DNA of 64,000 bases from Anaerolinea sp. (GTDB taxonomy: Bacteria; Chloroflexota; Anaerolineae; Anaerolineales; Anaerolineaceae): contig PNON01000004.1 in the NCBI GenBank assembly GCA_013824865.1, forward strand, positions 1 through 64,000. Reading direction: 5' to 3'. The translations under genes and the position numbers were made by a program. The notes below the pieces were generated by a model. It was given only the letters and a program-made list of their open reading frames with translations, did not search any database and was not told the origin of the DNA. Positions 16,055-24,641 of this stretch are shown here, in pieces (positions within the stretch are counted from its first letter, which is position 1; the number at the start of each line of letters is the position of its first letter).

Positions 16055-16407
16055 GGGCCAGGCTCCAGCGTTACCGGCGCACTTGCCTGCAGTTCGCGCG
16101 CCAGCGCCATCATCAGTTCCAGGTCATTGACTGAATAACCGGCTTTGCGCGCGTATGCGGCAGCCAGTAGGGCGGCTTCGGTGGGCGAATCAGGGTTCAG
16201 TACAGCAAGGCGGGCGGCAGCGGCATCCAGGTCCCCGTCCGTCCCATAAACTTCGGCCGCCATCAGGGCGTAATCCGCGCGGAAATCTTCGCGCAGGCAG
16301 CTGGCCGGGTTTTGCGAGCGCAGACCCGGCTGGATGATCCAGCCGTAAGCCAGCCCGCTTGCCAGGCTGAGAAGGAATACCACCAGGAAGATCAGCTTGC
16401 GTGCCAA
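16051..16407 (-). CDS. Membrane-anchored helical protein paired with the downstream gene
   Basis: 118 residues. A single N-terminal membrane helix (LIFLVVFLLSLASGLAYGWII) is followed by FRADYALMAAEVYGTDGDLDAAAARLAVL, a tetratricopeptide-like helical segment similar to that of the next gene (IYRALIAKAYTARGDLGRAQARLALL). The two proteins therefore look like diverged paralogues. The start is a TTG at 16407 with AAAGG 6 bases upstream; that ribosome site lies inside the end of a 22-codon upstream gene, so translation is probably coupled to it. Function unknown. Confidence 0.6.
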   Translation of the reverse strand: MARKLIFLVVFLLSLASGLAYGWIIQPGLRSQNPASCLREDFRADYALMAAEVYGTDGDLDAAAARLAVLNPDSPTEAALLAAAYARKAGYSVNDLELMMALARELQASAPVTLEPGP

Positions 16408-16409
16408 AG

Positions 16410-16478
16410 TTAACCTTTCAGCATCGGTATCGTGACGCCGCGCTTTTTAGCAGCGGCGATGGTGCGGGGTTGAGACAT
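16410..16478 (-). CDS. 22-residue conserved-looking small protein upstream of the helical pair
   Basis: The ORF reads MSQPRTIAAAKKRGVTIPML and two more residues (KG), then TAA. It has a strong ribosome site (GGAGG 7 bases before the ATG) and ends 2 bases before the TTG start of the next gene. The peptide is basic and not hydrophobic. The arrangement suggests a genuine micro-gene or leader whose translation opens the weak TTG start behind it. It does not show the runs of one amino acid seen in attenuation leaders. Confidence 0.5.
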   Translation of the reverse strand: MSQPRTIAAAKKRGVTIPMLKG

Positions 16479-16835
16479 GGGGCTTCCTCCGGGTGTGGGT
16501 TACGGGTTAATTATACGCCGAATAGACTTACGCAGAGCGTGATTGTTTTAACCACAGATAAATGAGATAAACACAGATTATTTTTAGGGGTAAATCGATA
16601 AGTCAGACATTTTGTCATCGCGGGGAACGAGCCGAGCTCAATATATGCCAGAAGATTGCTATACCTCTACGAAGGTTCGCAATGACACGCCATGAGGATA
16701 AGGGGGGTTGTTGCAGAGGGGCTTACCACGGATAAATTGGATAAACACGGATGAGGAATATTTTTTATTATGTGCAAATGCAAATATCCTATATAATCAT
16801 GAAATCGAATCATATCAAATTCACTCGGAGGAACC
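16479..16835. repeat. Intergenic region with dispersed direct repeats
   Basis: No gene is supported. Two imperfect copies of an ACCAC(A/G)GATAAAT..GATAAACAC(A/G)GAT element occur at about 16551-16579 and 16726-16756. Between them, TTGTCATCGCGGGGAACGAG and later CGAAGGTTCGCAATGACA resemble the two ends of a widely dispersed palindromic repeat of the GTCATTGCGAGG...CGCAATGAC type, here degenerate. Confidence 0.5.
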
Positions 16836-17150
16836 ATGATGAATACAGAAAATGTCGCTCCTGTTAAGAAAAACAGCCTGGCCATTGTCAGCCTGGTGTT
16901 GGGCATCGTCGGGTTTATCACTGTGCCATTCATTGGAGTTGTCGGCATCCTTTGCGCGATTGCCGCCATAGTCTGTGGAATTATTGCGTTATCCCAGGTT
17001 AAAAAATCGAATGAGGGTGGAAAAGGGATGGCTGTTGCGGGTATCATCCTTGGCGCTTTTACGTTTGTCTGGGTTTTTATTTTGTTTTTCATACTTGGAC
17101 CCGCGATCCAGGAGGTTTTCAATTCCATAACCCAAACCCTGGAGCCGTAG
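16836..17150 (+). CDS. DUF4190-type small membrane protein
   Basis: 104 residues. After a short polar start come two helices packed around a glycine-rich turn (LAIVSLVLGIVGFITVPFIG, then GILCAIAAIVCGIIALSQVKK) and a third segment MAVAGIILGAFTFVWVFIL. The SL.LGI.g......G...i..G..AL...K pattern is the DUF4190 signature. GGAGG lies 4 bases before tandem ATGs at 16836 and 16839. The molecular role of the family is unknown. It is monocistronic and ends in front of a bidirectional terminator. Confidence 0.75.
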   Translation: MMNTENVAPVKKNSLAIVSLVLGIVGFITVPFIGVVGILCAIAAIVCGIIALSQVKKSNEGGKGMAVAGIILGAFTFVWVFILFFILGPAIQEVFNSITQTLEP

Positions 17151-17178
17151 AAATGAGGAATGGCCTTCGCAATAAGAA

Positions 17179-17205
17179 ATTCCCCCGGATGCACCCGGGG
17201 GAATT
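17179..17205. terminator. Bidirectional terminator hairpin
   Basis: AATTCCCCCGG, a short loop, and CCGGGGGAATT form an 11-bp stem between convergent genes. A/T-rich flanks lie on both sides. Confidence 0.7.
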
Positions 17206-17213
17206 ATTGTAGA

Positions 17214-17735
17214 TTACAATTCAACAATCTCGATCGTCTTCAGCGTTACCGCCGGGCTGTTGCGTTTACCCGGGTCGCGCTCGGGGATGGAAAGCAGCAC
17301 CTTCAAGCTGGCTTCGTCCGCCACCCTGCCAAAGACACTGTGTTTGCCATCCAGCCAGGGGGTGGCCGCATGGGTGATGAAGAACTGGCTGCCATTGGTG
17401 CCGGGGCCGGCATTGGCCATGGAAAGCACCCCCGGTCCATCGTGTTTCAAGCTGCGGTCAAACTCATCGGCAAAATTGTAACCAGGACCACCCATGCCGG
17501 TACCGGTGGGGTCGCCAGCCTGGGCCATAAAATTGGCGATCACGCGGTGGAAGATGGTGTTATCGTAAAAACCCTGCCGCGCCAAAAAGATCAGGTTATT
17601 GACGGTGCGCGGCGTCTTATCCGCGAACAGGTTGCAGGTGATGTCGCCTTTATCCGTTTTTATCACCGCCTGGTATTTTTTCGTTACGTCTAATTGCATT
17701 TCGGGGGAAGAAGCCCACCGATGTGAGTTGCTCAT
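17214..17735 (-). CDS. Cyclophilin-type peptidyl-prolyl cis-trans isomerase
   Basis: 173 residues with the bacterial cyclophilin core: [60 protein letters not shown] and [11 protein letters not shown]. The catalytic Arg (FHRV), the Phe/Met/Gln pocket (FMAQ) and the GSQFFI segment are present. No signal peptide is visible, so it acts in the cytoplasm on prolyl peptide bonds. The ATG at 17735 has AAAGGAAA upstream; the longer frame from 17774 lacks a ribosome site. It is divergent from the holB gene. Confidence 0.92.
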   Translation of the reverse strand: MSNSHRWASSPEMQLDVTKKYQAVIKTDKGDITCNLFADKTPRTVNNLIFLARQGFYDNTIFHRVIANFMAQAGDPTGTGMGGPGYNFADEFDRSLKHDGPGVLSMANAGPGTNGSQFFITHAATPWLDGKHSVFGRVADEASLKVLLSIPERDPGKRNSPAVTLKTIEIVEL

Positions 17736-17807
17736 GAGATTTCCTTTCAGGTTTAAGATGCCTGATTTTAACATATCCCGCTGGTAATGTGGTTACCGTA
17801 GAACGAT

Positions 17808-17836
17808 TTGCGGAATGACCGGGCTTGCGCTACAAT
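17808..17836 (+). promoter_or_regulatory. Promoter of holB, leaderless configuration
   Basis: TTGCGG at 17808-17813, a 17-base spacer and TACAAT at 17831-17836. The ATG at 17844 begins 7 bases after the -10 box, so transcription should start at or one base before the start codon. Confidence 0.65.
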
Positions 17837-17843
17837 GCAGGCT

Positions 17844-18860
17844 ATGAACTGGGATTATGTCGGCAACCCCTGGGCAGTGGAAATGCTGCGTACGCAGATT
17901 GTGCAGGATACCACCCGCCACGCATACATTTTCGCCGGACCGCAGGGTATTGGCAGGCGGACGCTGGCGCTGCGCTTTGTGCAGGCTTTGAACTGTCCGC
18001 AAGCGGCTGTCAGCGCCGAGCCGTGCCTTTCCTGCCGTGTGTGTCAGCAGATCGAAACCACCCAATACTCGGATTTGCAAGTGCTGGAGCTGCTGGAAGG
18101 CAAGAGCGAGATCAGCCGGGAACAGGTGCGCCTGACCCAGCAATTCCTCTCGTTGACCCCCTATCAATCCAAATCGAAGGTAGCCATTTTCCGCGATTTT
18201 CAGCTGGCCAGTGCCGGTACACAGGACGCCCTGCTCAAGACTCTGGAAGAAACCCCGGGCAGTGCCCGCATCTTCATCACCGTGGACGCGCTTGAAAACC
18301 TGCTGCCCACCACTGTCTCGCGCTGCGAGGTGCTCTCCCTGCGGCCGATGCCAGCCGAGGAGCTGGCCAATACGTTACACGCCCGTTTGCATGTCGAACC
18401 AGAAAAAGCAAGGCTGCTGGGGCACATCTCCGGTGGGCGCTACGGGTATGCCCGCCTGCTGGCGGAAGATGAGAGCCTGCTTCAAAAGCGCGCAACCTGG
18501 CTGGATGAGTGGTCCGCGCTGGCGGGGATGAACCGCCTGCAGCGCTTCAAGTATGTAGAAGCTGGATTTCCGAAACGCAGCAAACTTACCCTGAAAGAAA
18601 AACGCCAGGAACTGGCGGAAATGCTGAACACCTGGATGTCCTTCAATCGGGATGTATTATTGCTTGTCAGCGGAGCGGGGAGCGGGCTGATGAATATTGA
18701 CCGTTCCGGGGAGGTGGAGCGCGTCTCAGTTCAAACCACAACGTTTGAGGCTGCGCGTACCATCCGCTGCCTGGAGCGGGCAATTAACCGGGTCGAACGA
18801 TACCTCAATCCGCGCCTGGTGATGGAAACGCTAATGTTGGAGCTGGAAGGTGCAACTTGA
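17844..18860 (+). CDS. holB: DNA polymerase III delta prime subunit (clamp-loader)
   Basis: 338 residues. The N-terminal AAA+ module starts with GNPWAVEMLRTQI and HAYIFAGPQGIGRRTLALRF: the P-loop reads GPQGIGRRT with Arg in place of Lys, normal for the non-hydrolysing delta prime subunit. A zinc-binding CLSCRVCQQI segment follows (cysteines near residues 62-71). The sensor/SRC region reads TTVSRCEVLSLRP, and DALLKTLEETPG is the typical Walker-B-proximal helix. It helps load the sliding clamp at replication forks. The ATG at 17844 is chosen because it sits 7 bases after a -10 box; ATG 17835 overlaps that box. Confidence 0.85.
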   Translation: MNWDYVGNPWAVEMLRTQIVQDTTRHAYIFAGPQGIGRRTLALRFVQALNCPQAAVSAEPCLSCRVCQQIETTQYSDLQVLELLEGKSEISREQVRLTQQFLSLTPYQSKSKVAIFRDFQLASAGTQDALLKTLEETPGSARIFITVDALENLLPTTVSRCEVLSLRPMPAEELANTLHARLHVEPEKARLLGHISGGRYGYARLLAEDESLLQKRATWLDEWSALAGMNRLQRFKYVEAGFPKRSKLTLKEKRQELAEMLNTWMSFNRDVLLLVSGAGSGLMNIDRSGEVERVSVQTTTFEAARTIRCLERAINRVERYLNPRLVMETLMLELEGAT

Positions 18861-18894
18861 AAGCGGATATTGCGTATATTGGGTAGAGGAAAAA

Positions 18895-19116
18895 ATGAGC
18901 GAAAAGAAAAATATTCCCTGGTATCTTTACCCATTCTGGCTGATCTGGAAGCTGGTGGTGAGCATCATCGCCTTCACCGGTCGAATCGTGGGGGTTATAC
19001 TCGGCCTGGTGCTGATGATCGTGGGTGTGGTGGTCAGCCTTACCGTGGTCGGGATGATCGTTGGAATCCCGCTGATCATTTTCGGTTTTCTGTTAATGAT
19101 TCGGTCGATATTCTAA
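18895..19116 (+). CDS. Small two- to three-helix membrane protein
   Basis: 73 residues. After a polar start (MSEKKNIPWYLYP) come hydrophobic helices WKLVVSIIAFTGRIVGVILG, VLMIVGVVVSLTVVGMIVG and IPLIIFGFLLMIRSIF. AGAGGA lies 6 bases before the ATG at 18895, which is preferred over the frame start at 18850 inside holB. It follows holB by 34 bases, possibly co-transcribed. No family is recognised. Confidence 0.65.
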   Translation: MSEKKNIPWYLYPFWLIWKLVVSIIAFTGRIVGVILGLVLMIVGVVVSLTVVGMIVGIPLIIFGFLLMIRSIF

Positions 19117-19213
19117 ATTACCCTATCCCCGTAGAATGGTTGAACCAACCACCAAAAGGGGTGGCAGCCCGCTGAGAGGTGGATTTTAGGCTGCCTGGTG
19201 ATGAAGCGTGATG

Positions 19214-20419
19214 CTATCCGGCCGCGCCTTGACCAGCAATAGCGCCGGTCGTAAAAGCGAAATGCAGATTATACCCACCGCACGGTCCGACAACGTCCAG
19301 CACCTCGCCGGCAAAATACAGCCCGGGCACGATGAGCGATTCCATTGTCTCCGGGTGAACCTCTTCCACCGCGACACCGCCGGAGGAAACCTGGCAGTAT
19401 TCAAACCCGCGCGTGCCGGTGACTGTCAGTTGGAAATTCGTAAGCTGCTCCATCAGGCTCGAAACCTGGCCAGCGGATAGCTTTGAGCGCGGTGTATCTG
19501 CCGGGATGTTCACCAGGCTCAGCATAAAGGAAGCCAGTTTGGGGGGCAGAATGGATTGCACCAGCACCCGGACGGGTAAGTTCAACCCGGCTTCATTGAG
19601 CAGCGCATACCTCAGCCAGGCTTCATGTCGATGCAGGAGGTTGAATTCAAGCCCCATATCCTTCGTGGAATAGGCGTGGACCAGGTAGGAAAGATCCATC
19701 ACACCGGGGCCATTCACACCCCACCGGGTAAAAATGATATTGCCGAAGGTCTTGCCAATGGCCGTCCCCGCCTGTTTGAGGGTGACATCCGCGTCCAGCC
19801 GGATGCCCTGTAAAGCTTGCATCCCTTGCATATCAGCAGTAATCGGTGCCAACGCCGGATTCACCGGATGGAACTTGTGCCCCAGTCCATGTATGATCCC
19901 GTGCAAACTGCCATCAGAGCCCATGGCGGGGTAAGCCTTTCCTCCACAGGCAATGACTACCCGGTCAAAACTTAATGCATCGCGGTGCAATAGCACATTT
20001 AAGCCATTAGCAGTTGGTTGCACCCCGGTAACCTGTTTGCGCAGCATTTTTTCCACACCCAGGCTGATCAACGCGGCATCAAATGCATCCGCCACCGCAT
20101 GCGCGGATTCGCTAACCGGGTAATACCAGCCATCAAAGGTGGCAAAGGTGGGAATGCCAATAGAATCCAGGTAATGCAGCAGGTCTTCACGGCTGAATTG
20201 CAGCAGCACCTCATTCAACCAGACCGGGTTGTCACAGGCATAACGCACCGCAGCCACATCTGCATTGGTCAAGTTGCAGCGGCCGGCGCCGGTCACCAGC
20301 AGCTTGCGCCCGGTGTGCTCGTTTGTATCGATGATGGTCACCTGTCCGCCGCCTTGCGCTGCGAACAAGGCTGCCATCAACCCGGCCGGGCCGGAACCGA
20401 TCACTGCAACTTTTTTCAC
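19214..20419 (-). CDS. BaiN/HI0933-family FAD-dependent oxidoreductase
   Basis: 401 residues, the usual family length. The N-terminal FAD-binding loop is VAVIGSGPAGLMAALFAA. GRKLLVTGAGRCNLTNAD is the hallmark of the HI0933/YhiN/BaiN group, and the C-terminal PGLYFAGEVLDVVGPCGGYN closes the FAD site. Members are flavin oxidoreductases, some acting on bile-acid-like substrates; the substrate here is unknown. The GTG at 20419 is preferred: it begins 10 bases after the upstream stop, with AGG near it. An ATG at 20452 would overlap the thioesterase gene by 26 bases. It is co-directional with and directly behind the thioesterase. Confidence 0.85.
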   Translation of the reverse strand: MKKVAVIGSGPAGLMAALFAAQGGGQVTIIDTNEHTGRKLLVTGAGRCNLTNADVAAVRYACDNPVWLNEVLLQFSREDLLHYLDSIGIPTFATFDGWYYPVSESAHAVADAFDAALISLGVEKMLRKQVTGVQPTANGLNVLLHRDALSFDRVVIACGGKAYPAMGSDGSLHGIIHGLGHKFHPVNPALAPITADMQGMQALQGIRLDADVTLKQAGTAIGKTFGNIIFTRWGVNGPGVMDLSYLVHAYSTKDMGLEFNLLHRHEAWLRYALLNEAGLNLPVRVLVQSILPPKLASFMLSLVNIPADTPRSKLSAGQVSSLMEQLTNFQLTVTGTRGFEYCQVSSGGVAVEEVHPETMESLIVPGLYFAGEVLDVVGPCGGYNLHFAFTTGAIAGQGAAG

Positions 20420-20426
20420 AGGGGCT

Positions 20427-20840
20427 TTACCTGAGGATATTCCCGATTTCATATAGTTCTTTTTCTTCGTCTGTTTCCGGGACGATGGTGATCCCATGCG
20501 GCAGGGGCTGGTTATCTGAGTCCACATTAACGAAAGTGATATAGCCTTTCACAACATCTGCGTTTTTTACAGATAATGCTATGGAAACGACAATCTTTGA
20601 CTTGCCGGTGAATATTACTTTGCTGTCGAATTTAGCCAGCGACCCCTTGGGAATGGGGGCAGTGAAGGTCATCCCGTGTATCTTGAGACAAACGATGTTT
20701 TCCGGTTTAGTCAGGCTTGCAGCGGCAATGAAACCGGATTCCACGAACCATTCCGCGGTCCGACCAGCATACAAAGTACCGTGGTGGTTGAGGTCTTCGC
20801 TCTTAACCAGATGAAAAGTGGTATATGTTGGTGTGCCCAT
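20427..20840 (-). CDS. Hotdog-fold acyl-CoA thioesterase (YciA/BFIT-like)
   Basis: 137 residues. The motif DLNHHGTLYAGRTAEWFVES near residues 15-34 matches the N..G.L.GG..l.w.D active helix of acyl-CoA thioesterases. It is followed by the central beta strand pattern of the hotdog fold (CLKIHGMTFTAPIPKGSL, KVIFTGKSKIVVSIALSV). It would hydrolyse acyl-CoA thioesters; chain-length preference cannot be judged. The ATG at 20840 follows AAGGAGG. It is immediately upstream of the BaiN-like flavoprotein. Confidence 0.75.
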   Translation of the reverse strand: MGTPTYTTFHLVKSEDLNHHGTLYAGRTAEWFVESGFIAAASLTKPENIVCLKIHGMTFTAPIPKGSLAKFDSKVIFTGKSKIVVSIALSVKNADVVKGYITFVNVDSDNQPLPHGITIVPETDEEKELYEIGNILR

Positions 20841-20892
20841 AATTGCGCCTCCTTCCAGTAGACGCCACATTGTATATTGTTTTCTCCAGGGA

Positions 20893-21615
20893 TCAAGTGT
20901 TTAACCCAGATTTGCTGGTTAAGGCTATGAATTGCGGCAGGGTTTGCAGTGGTTTCATATCTGGGTCCTCGCGGGCCCACTCAGCCAGGTCAGGATAGTG
21001 GGGCAGCGCGCTATGCAATAGAGCAAGCGCCTGATCCTGGTAGCCCGCCAGAGCATTCAGGCAGGCCAGGTTGTAAGTGATCACGCCCTGCCAGCGCGGG
21101 TTGGGGTCGATGCCTAACAGATCTTCGTATATGGTGGACATGACAGCCACCGATTTTTCAACACTCCCTCTTTCAACGTAAATAGCGCTGATATGGGTGA
21201 TGGGGTGAGAAAGAGCGCTATCCAGGATGGCGATCCAGGGGGCGCGGTTGGAATTCATAATATAATCTTCCATAACCAATTCGTCCTCGCTTAGAAACCG
21301 TGTCAGCCGGTGGATGCCATCGTAGGCCTTATCCAATTTCGTTTTTATCCATGCCCAATTCTTTGCATGATATAACTGCCAGATGCGGGCGTTTTCTATA
21401 TCCAGGTTTTCATATTTCGCGGGGGGCGACTTGCTGGCTAGAGCCCGATTAAACCTGTCCAACCAGTGCGCCAGGTGCATCATTTGGTCTTTAAATGACC
21501 AATCCGTCACTTCACCACACTCCTCCAGAATTTCAACAGGTGTCTGTTCCACCAGGTCGTGGAGCATTTGCTGTGCATAATGGATCAGCCGGATGACTTC
21601 TTTCTTCCTTTTCAT
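20893..21615 (-). CDS. DinB/DfsB-like domain fused to a TPR-like C-terminus
   Basis: 240 residues. The N-terminal 150 residues are helical, with DWSFKDQMMHLAHWLDRFN (about 42-60) and a histidine near SHPITHIS (about 140), as in DinB-like metal-binding four-helix proteins (ClbS/DfsB group). The last 80 residues (VITYNLACLNALAGYQDQALALLHSA) are a tetratricopeptide repeat. The combination suggests a binding scaffold or small-molecule handling protein; no reaction can be assigned. GGAGG lies 5 bases before the ATG at 21615. Confidence 0.65.
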   Translation of the reverse strand: MKRKKEVIRLIHYAQQMLHDLVEQTPVEILEECGEVTDWSFKDQMMHLAHWLDRFNRALASKSPPAKYENLDIENARIWQLYHAKNWAWIKTKLDKAYDGIHRLTRFLSEDELVMEDYIMNSNRAPWIAILDSALSHPITHISAIYVERGSVEKSVAVMSTIYEDLLGIDPNPRWQGVITYNLACLNALAGYQDQALALLHSALPHYPDLAEWAREDPDMKPLQTLPQFIALTSKSGLNT

Positions 21616-21691
21616 CTTCTCCTCCATCCAATATAATTATACTGATAGAGTATCTAATTTCGAGAGATAAAATATTATGGAAGATTAAGCA

Positions 21692-22672
21692 ATGTCCGAC
21701 TTAAAATATATCAACCCGTCATTGCCATTAACTGACTTGCACCGCCACCTGGAAGGCTCGCTGCGCCTGTCCACCGTGATCGAGATCAGCCAGGAACACC
21801 AACTGCCGCTGCCCGCCTGGGATCTACCCGGGCTGCAAAAAGCGGTGTGGATCGACCAGCCAGCCACGGACATTGTAACCATCTTCCCGAAGTTCGACCT
21901 GATGCGGCAAGTTTTTGTGGACGAAGATACCATTCGCAGGGTGACAGTGGAAAGCCTGGAGGATGCCGCGCGTGAAGGGCTCGATTATGTCGAGCTTCGA
22001 TTCAGCCCTTATTTCATGGCAGAACTGCATCAACTCTCCCCGCTCTCAGTCACAGCTGCAGTCTGTGAAGCATGGCAGGAGAGCCGCCATTCCCTTACCA
22101 TCGATTCGCGCCTTATCGTGATCCTCTCGCGCACCTATGGCCCGGATATTTGCGCTGTTGAGCTGGATTGCGCGTTGGTAAACCGGGATCGCGGTGTAGT
22201 TGGTGTGGATTTGGCAGGAGACGAGAGACGTTGGCCGGCAAGGTTGTTCGAGGAGCTATTCCAGGAAGCGCATGAGGTTGGTTTGAAAGTGACTGCCCAT
22301 GCCGGCGAATTTGCCGGCGCGGAAAGCATCCGCGAGACGATAACGAAACTGAAACCGCAGCGCCTGGGGCACGCTGTCCGCGCTGTGGATGACCCGGCGC
22401 TGATGGATGAGATCGCCAGGCTGGGCATCGCCGTGGAGTGCTGCCCGACCAGCAATTACCTTACGGCTACCATCGCTGACATGCATGACCACCCGCTGCT
22501 GTTGTTTTTGAAGCACGGAATCTGTGCCACGTTGAATACCGATGATCCTTCGCTGATGGGTGGCTTGACCATCCAGGAGGAGTACCGTCATGCTGCTGAA
22601 GATATGGGGCTATCCCCTCAACAATTGGAAACCATTCAAGCGAATGGAATGAAAGCTGCCTTTAAGTCTTAA
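21692..22672 (+). CDS. Adenosine deaminase family protein
   Basis: 326 residues, close to the usual 330. Zinc and catalytic motifs are in place: LTDLHRHLEGS (HxH, about residues 12-22), VTAHAGE (catalytic His/Glu region, about 198), RLGHAV and TLNTDDPSL (the Asp pair, about 275). It would deaminate adenosine or a related aminopurine nucleoside in the cytoplasm. Substrate choice among adenosine, adenine and futalosine-pathway compounds cannot be settled from sequence alone. The upstream ribosome site is weak (GGAAGA, 9 bases away). It is monocistronic with a clear terminator. Confidence 0.85.
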   Translation: MSDLKYINPSLPLTDLHRHLEGSLRLSTVIEISQEHQLPLPAWDLPGLQKAVWIDQPATDIVTIFPKFDLMRQVFVDEDTIRRVTVESLEDAAREGLDYVELRFSPYFMAELHQLSPLSVTAAVCEAWQESRHSLTIDSRLIVILSRTYGPDICAVELDCALVNRDRGVVGVDLAGDERRWPARLFEELFQEAHEVGLKVTAHAGEFAGAESIRETITKLKPQRLGHAVRAVDDPALMDEIARLGIAVECCPTSNYLTATIADMHDHPLLLFLKHGICATLNTDDPSLMGGLTIQEEYRHAAEDMGLSPQQLETIQANGMKAAFKS

Positions 22673-22686
22673 TATATTTAAGAAAA

Positions 22687-22714
22687 ACAGGGGCGCATAA
22701 TTGTGCGCCCCTGT
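22687..22714. terminator. Bidirectional terminator
   Basis: ACAGGGGCGCA, loop TAATTG, TGCGCCCCTGT form a perfect 11-bp stem between the convergent adenosine deaminase and aldehyde dehydrogenase genes. Confidence 0.8.
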
Positions 22715-22730
22715 AATCACTTCAATCATG

Positions 22731-24116
22731 CTATTTGCCATATTTCGTGAAGTGCGGGGCAAACAGCACTTCGGGGTCGGGGATGACCGGGGGGATGGGG
22801 TAAGCCACCCAGGTAACATTCAAGAAATGCTTCCAGATCACATTTTCAGTGGTGATGTTGCCACCCCAGGTTCCGCACCCCAGGGTCATGGTGAAGTCCA
22901 TGCCGTTCACCCAGTCACCACTGTTGCCATAGCTCTGCGGCTGTCGTACCATCATGCGGCTGACCTTTGCTTTGGTGGCCAGCTCCATAATGTGCGCTTC
23001 GTTGGTGGAGTGGATTCCGCATGAGTGTCCGTAGCCGCTGAAAGCAGTGATGTCGATCACCATTTGGACTGCTTTCCCGAAATCGCCATACTTCCAAATA
23101 GTCAGCACTGGTGAAAGCTTTTCCGCAGAGAACATATCCTCAGGGCCAATATGCTCACCGAGCACCATCAAGAATGTGGTCCCTTCTGGAACCTGGATGC
23201 CCGCTTCACCAGCAATCACCTTGACACTTTTGGCAACGATCTTACCACTCAAGTGGCTGCCATCCGGCCACATGGCTGTTTTAAGCCTGGCACGATCTTC
23301 GCCAGTCACCAGGTAACCGCCCTGTTTCTTCAGCCCATCCATTAACGCATCAAAGATGCTTTCATGGATGATAATGTTATTCTCAGCTGAGCAGGAGGTG
23401 GCGTTATCAAACGTCTTGCCTTTGAAGATCTTAACTGCCGTTTCATCGATATCAGCAGACTCGTCCACGATCACGGTGGCATTGCCCGCGCCCACACCAT
23501 AAGCGGGTTTGCCGCTGCTATAAGCCACCTTCACCACACCCGCGCCGCCTGTCGCCAGCACCAGGTCCACCATGCCCATTAATTCCTGGGAAAGCTCCAT
23601 GGTGGGTTCTTTGATATTCTGCACCAGGTCTTCTGGTGCGCCCACCTTGCGAAGCCCTTTGCGCATTTCATTGCAGATTATCTCGCAGGTCTTTTTGGCT
23701 TTAGGGTGCGGGGCAAAAATGACCGCATTGCGGGTTTTTAGGATGGGCAGCCCATTGCAGGGCATGGTTGAGGAAGAGTTGGTCATGGGGGTGATGGCTC
23801 CGATTACACCAACCGGTTTGGCAATCTTCACCAGACCTTTTCCCTTATCCTCTTCAATGACGCCGACAGTCTTCACCCCTTGCAGGTCGCGGACAACCCC
23901 CAGGGTTTTCTTCATGTGCTTTGCTACCTTATCTTCATACACACCCAACCCGGTCTCGTCCACGGCCATGCGGGCACAGGCTTCCGCAGTTTCGCGCTTG
24001 TAAGCTTCCCAGCCCACGGCCAGAACCATTTCATCTACTTTTTCCTGCGGCCAGAACTCGATCACTCTTTGCGCGGCGTGGGCACGTTCCAGCATTTCCT
24101 TTAGATTATCAGTCAT
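22731..24116 (-). CDS. Acylating aldehyde dehydrogenase (EutE/SauS-like)
   Basis: 461 residues. The catalytic cysteine is in NATSCSAENN (about residue 242), with the NAD-binding segment GVIGAITPMTNSSSTMPCN (about 100) and the GVGAGNATVIVDE loop typical of CoA-acylating dehydrogenases. These convert short aldehydes and CoA to acyl-CoA with NAD+ reduction. EutE, PduP and sulfoacetaldehyde dehydrogenase (SauS) share this pattern. There is no microcompartment-targeting tail or shell gene nearby, so a free cytoplasmic enzyme is likely. The start at 24116 follows GGAGG. A decayed aldehyde:ferredoxin oxidoreductase remnant lies directly upstream on the same strand. Confidence 0.82.
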   Translation of the reverse strand: MTDNLKEMLERAHAAQRVIEFWPQEKVDEMVLAVGWEAYKRETAEACARMAVDETGLGVYEDKVAKHMKKTLGVVRDLQGVKTVGVIEEDKGKGLVKIAKPVGVIGAITPMTNSSSTMPCNGLPILKTRNAVIFAPHPKAKKTCEIICNEMRKGLRKVGAPEDLVQNIKEPTMELSQELMGMVDLVLATGGAGVVKVAYSSGKPAYGVGAGNATVIVDESADIDETAVKIFKGKTFDNATSCSAENNIIIHESIFDALMDGLKKQGGYLVTGEDRARLKTAMWPDGSHLSGKIVAKSVKVIAGEAGIQVPEGTTFLMVLGEHIGPEDMFSAEKLSPVLTIWKYGDFGKAVQMVIDITAFSGYGHSCGIHSTNEAHIMELATKAKVSRMMVRQPQSYGNSGDWVNGMDFTMTLGCGTWGGNITTENVIWKHFLNVTWVAYPIPPVIPDPEVLFAPHFTKYGK

Positions 24117-24170
24117 TTCCAATCCTCCAAAACATGTAATTAATCCGTTGAACGGATGTGGTTTCCCATA

Positions 24171-24597
24171 TTATCTCACGGATGCGAACAACGCACTTTC
24201 AAATATATTCAGGGCGTCTTCCAGTTCTTTACGGTCCATAGCAACGCCTGCGGTGGGTCCGGTGCCTACCAGCGGGACAAAGAATTTTTCAGGTAATTTA
24301 TCTTCAGCAGTGGTGAAACCTTCGCGGGCATTGAAGACACGCAGCATATTCAGGCGGCGCTCATCGCTGCGAATACATTGTTGGCTGTCACATCTGCCCC
24401 GCCCGCCAGGAAGGGAATCTCCGATGTTGTCCCTGAGGTGAAGGCAGCATAGAATCCAAATCCAGCCAGTTGGTGGTAAGACCGTAAAGGCGGGCGCCGC
24501 GCATATTCAATAGCGAGATGCTGATGATCAATACGGCTGCCACCAGCCACGAAAGCAGGTCGGATATCATTTTATCAATAACGTCTATTTTTATCAT
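24171..24597 (-). pseudogene. Remnant of an aldehyde:ferredoxin oxidoreductase C-terminus
   Basis: The last frame reads DERRLNMLRVFNAREGFTTA followed by EDKLPEKFF and a final helix to TAA at 24173-24171. This matches the C-terminal GERIxxLxRxFNxREGF...D.LPxRF signature of tungsten-dependent aldehyde:ferredoxin oxidoreductases. Upstream the similarity continues only by changing frame at about 24355 and again near 24455, and the N-terminal 500 or so residues are absent. The most upstream part (SWLVAAVLIISISLLN) looks unrelated. It lies next to an acylating aldehyde dehydrogenase, so it probably once belonged to an aldehyde-metabolism operon. Confidence 0.6.
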
Positions 24598-24641
24598 AGA
24601 TATATATTTATTCCGAAATTACAAGTGCCGATTAAACAAAA

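Noticed and set aside
17160-17693. 177-codon plus-strand frame opposite the cyclophilin gene
   Set aside because: It runs through a terminator hairpin and mirrors the cyclophilin codons; no start signal.
19163-19197. GGCAGCC...GGCTGCC as terminator after the small membrane protein at 18895-19116
   Set aside because: The loop is about 19 bases and no T-run follows, so support is too weak to list.
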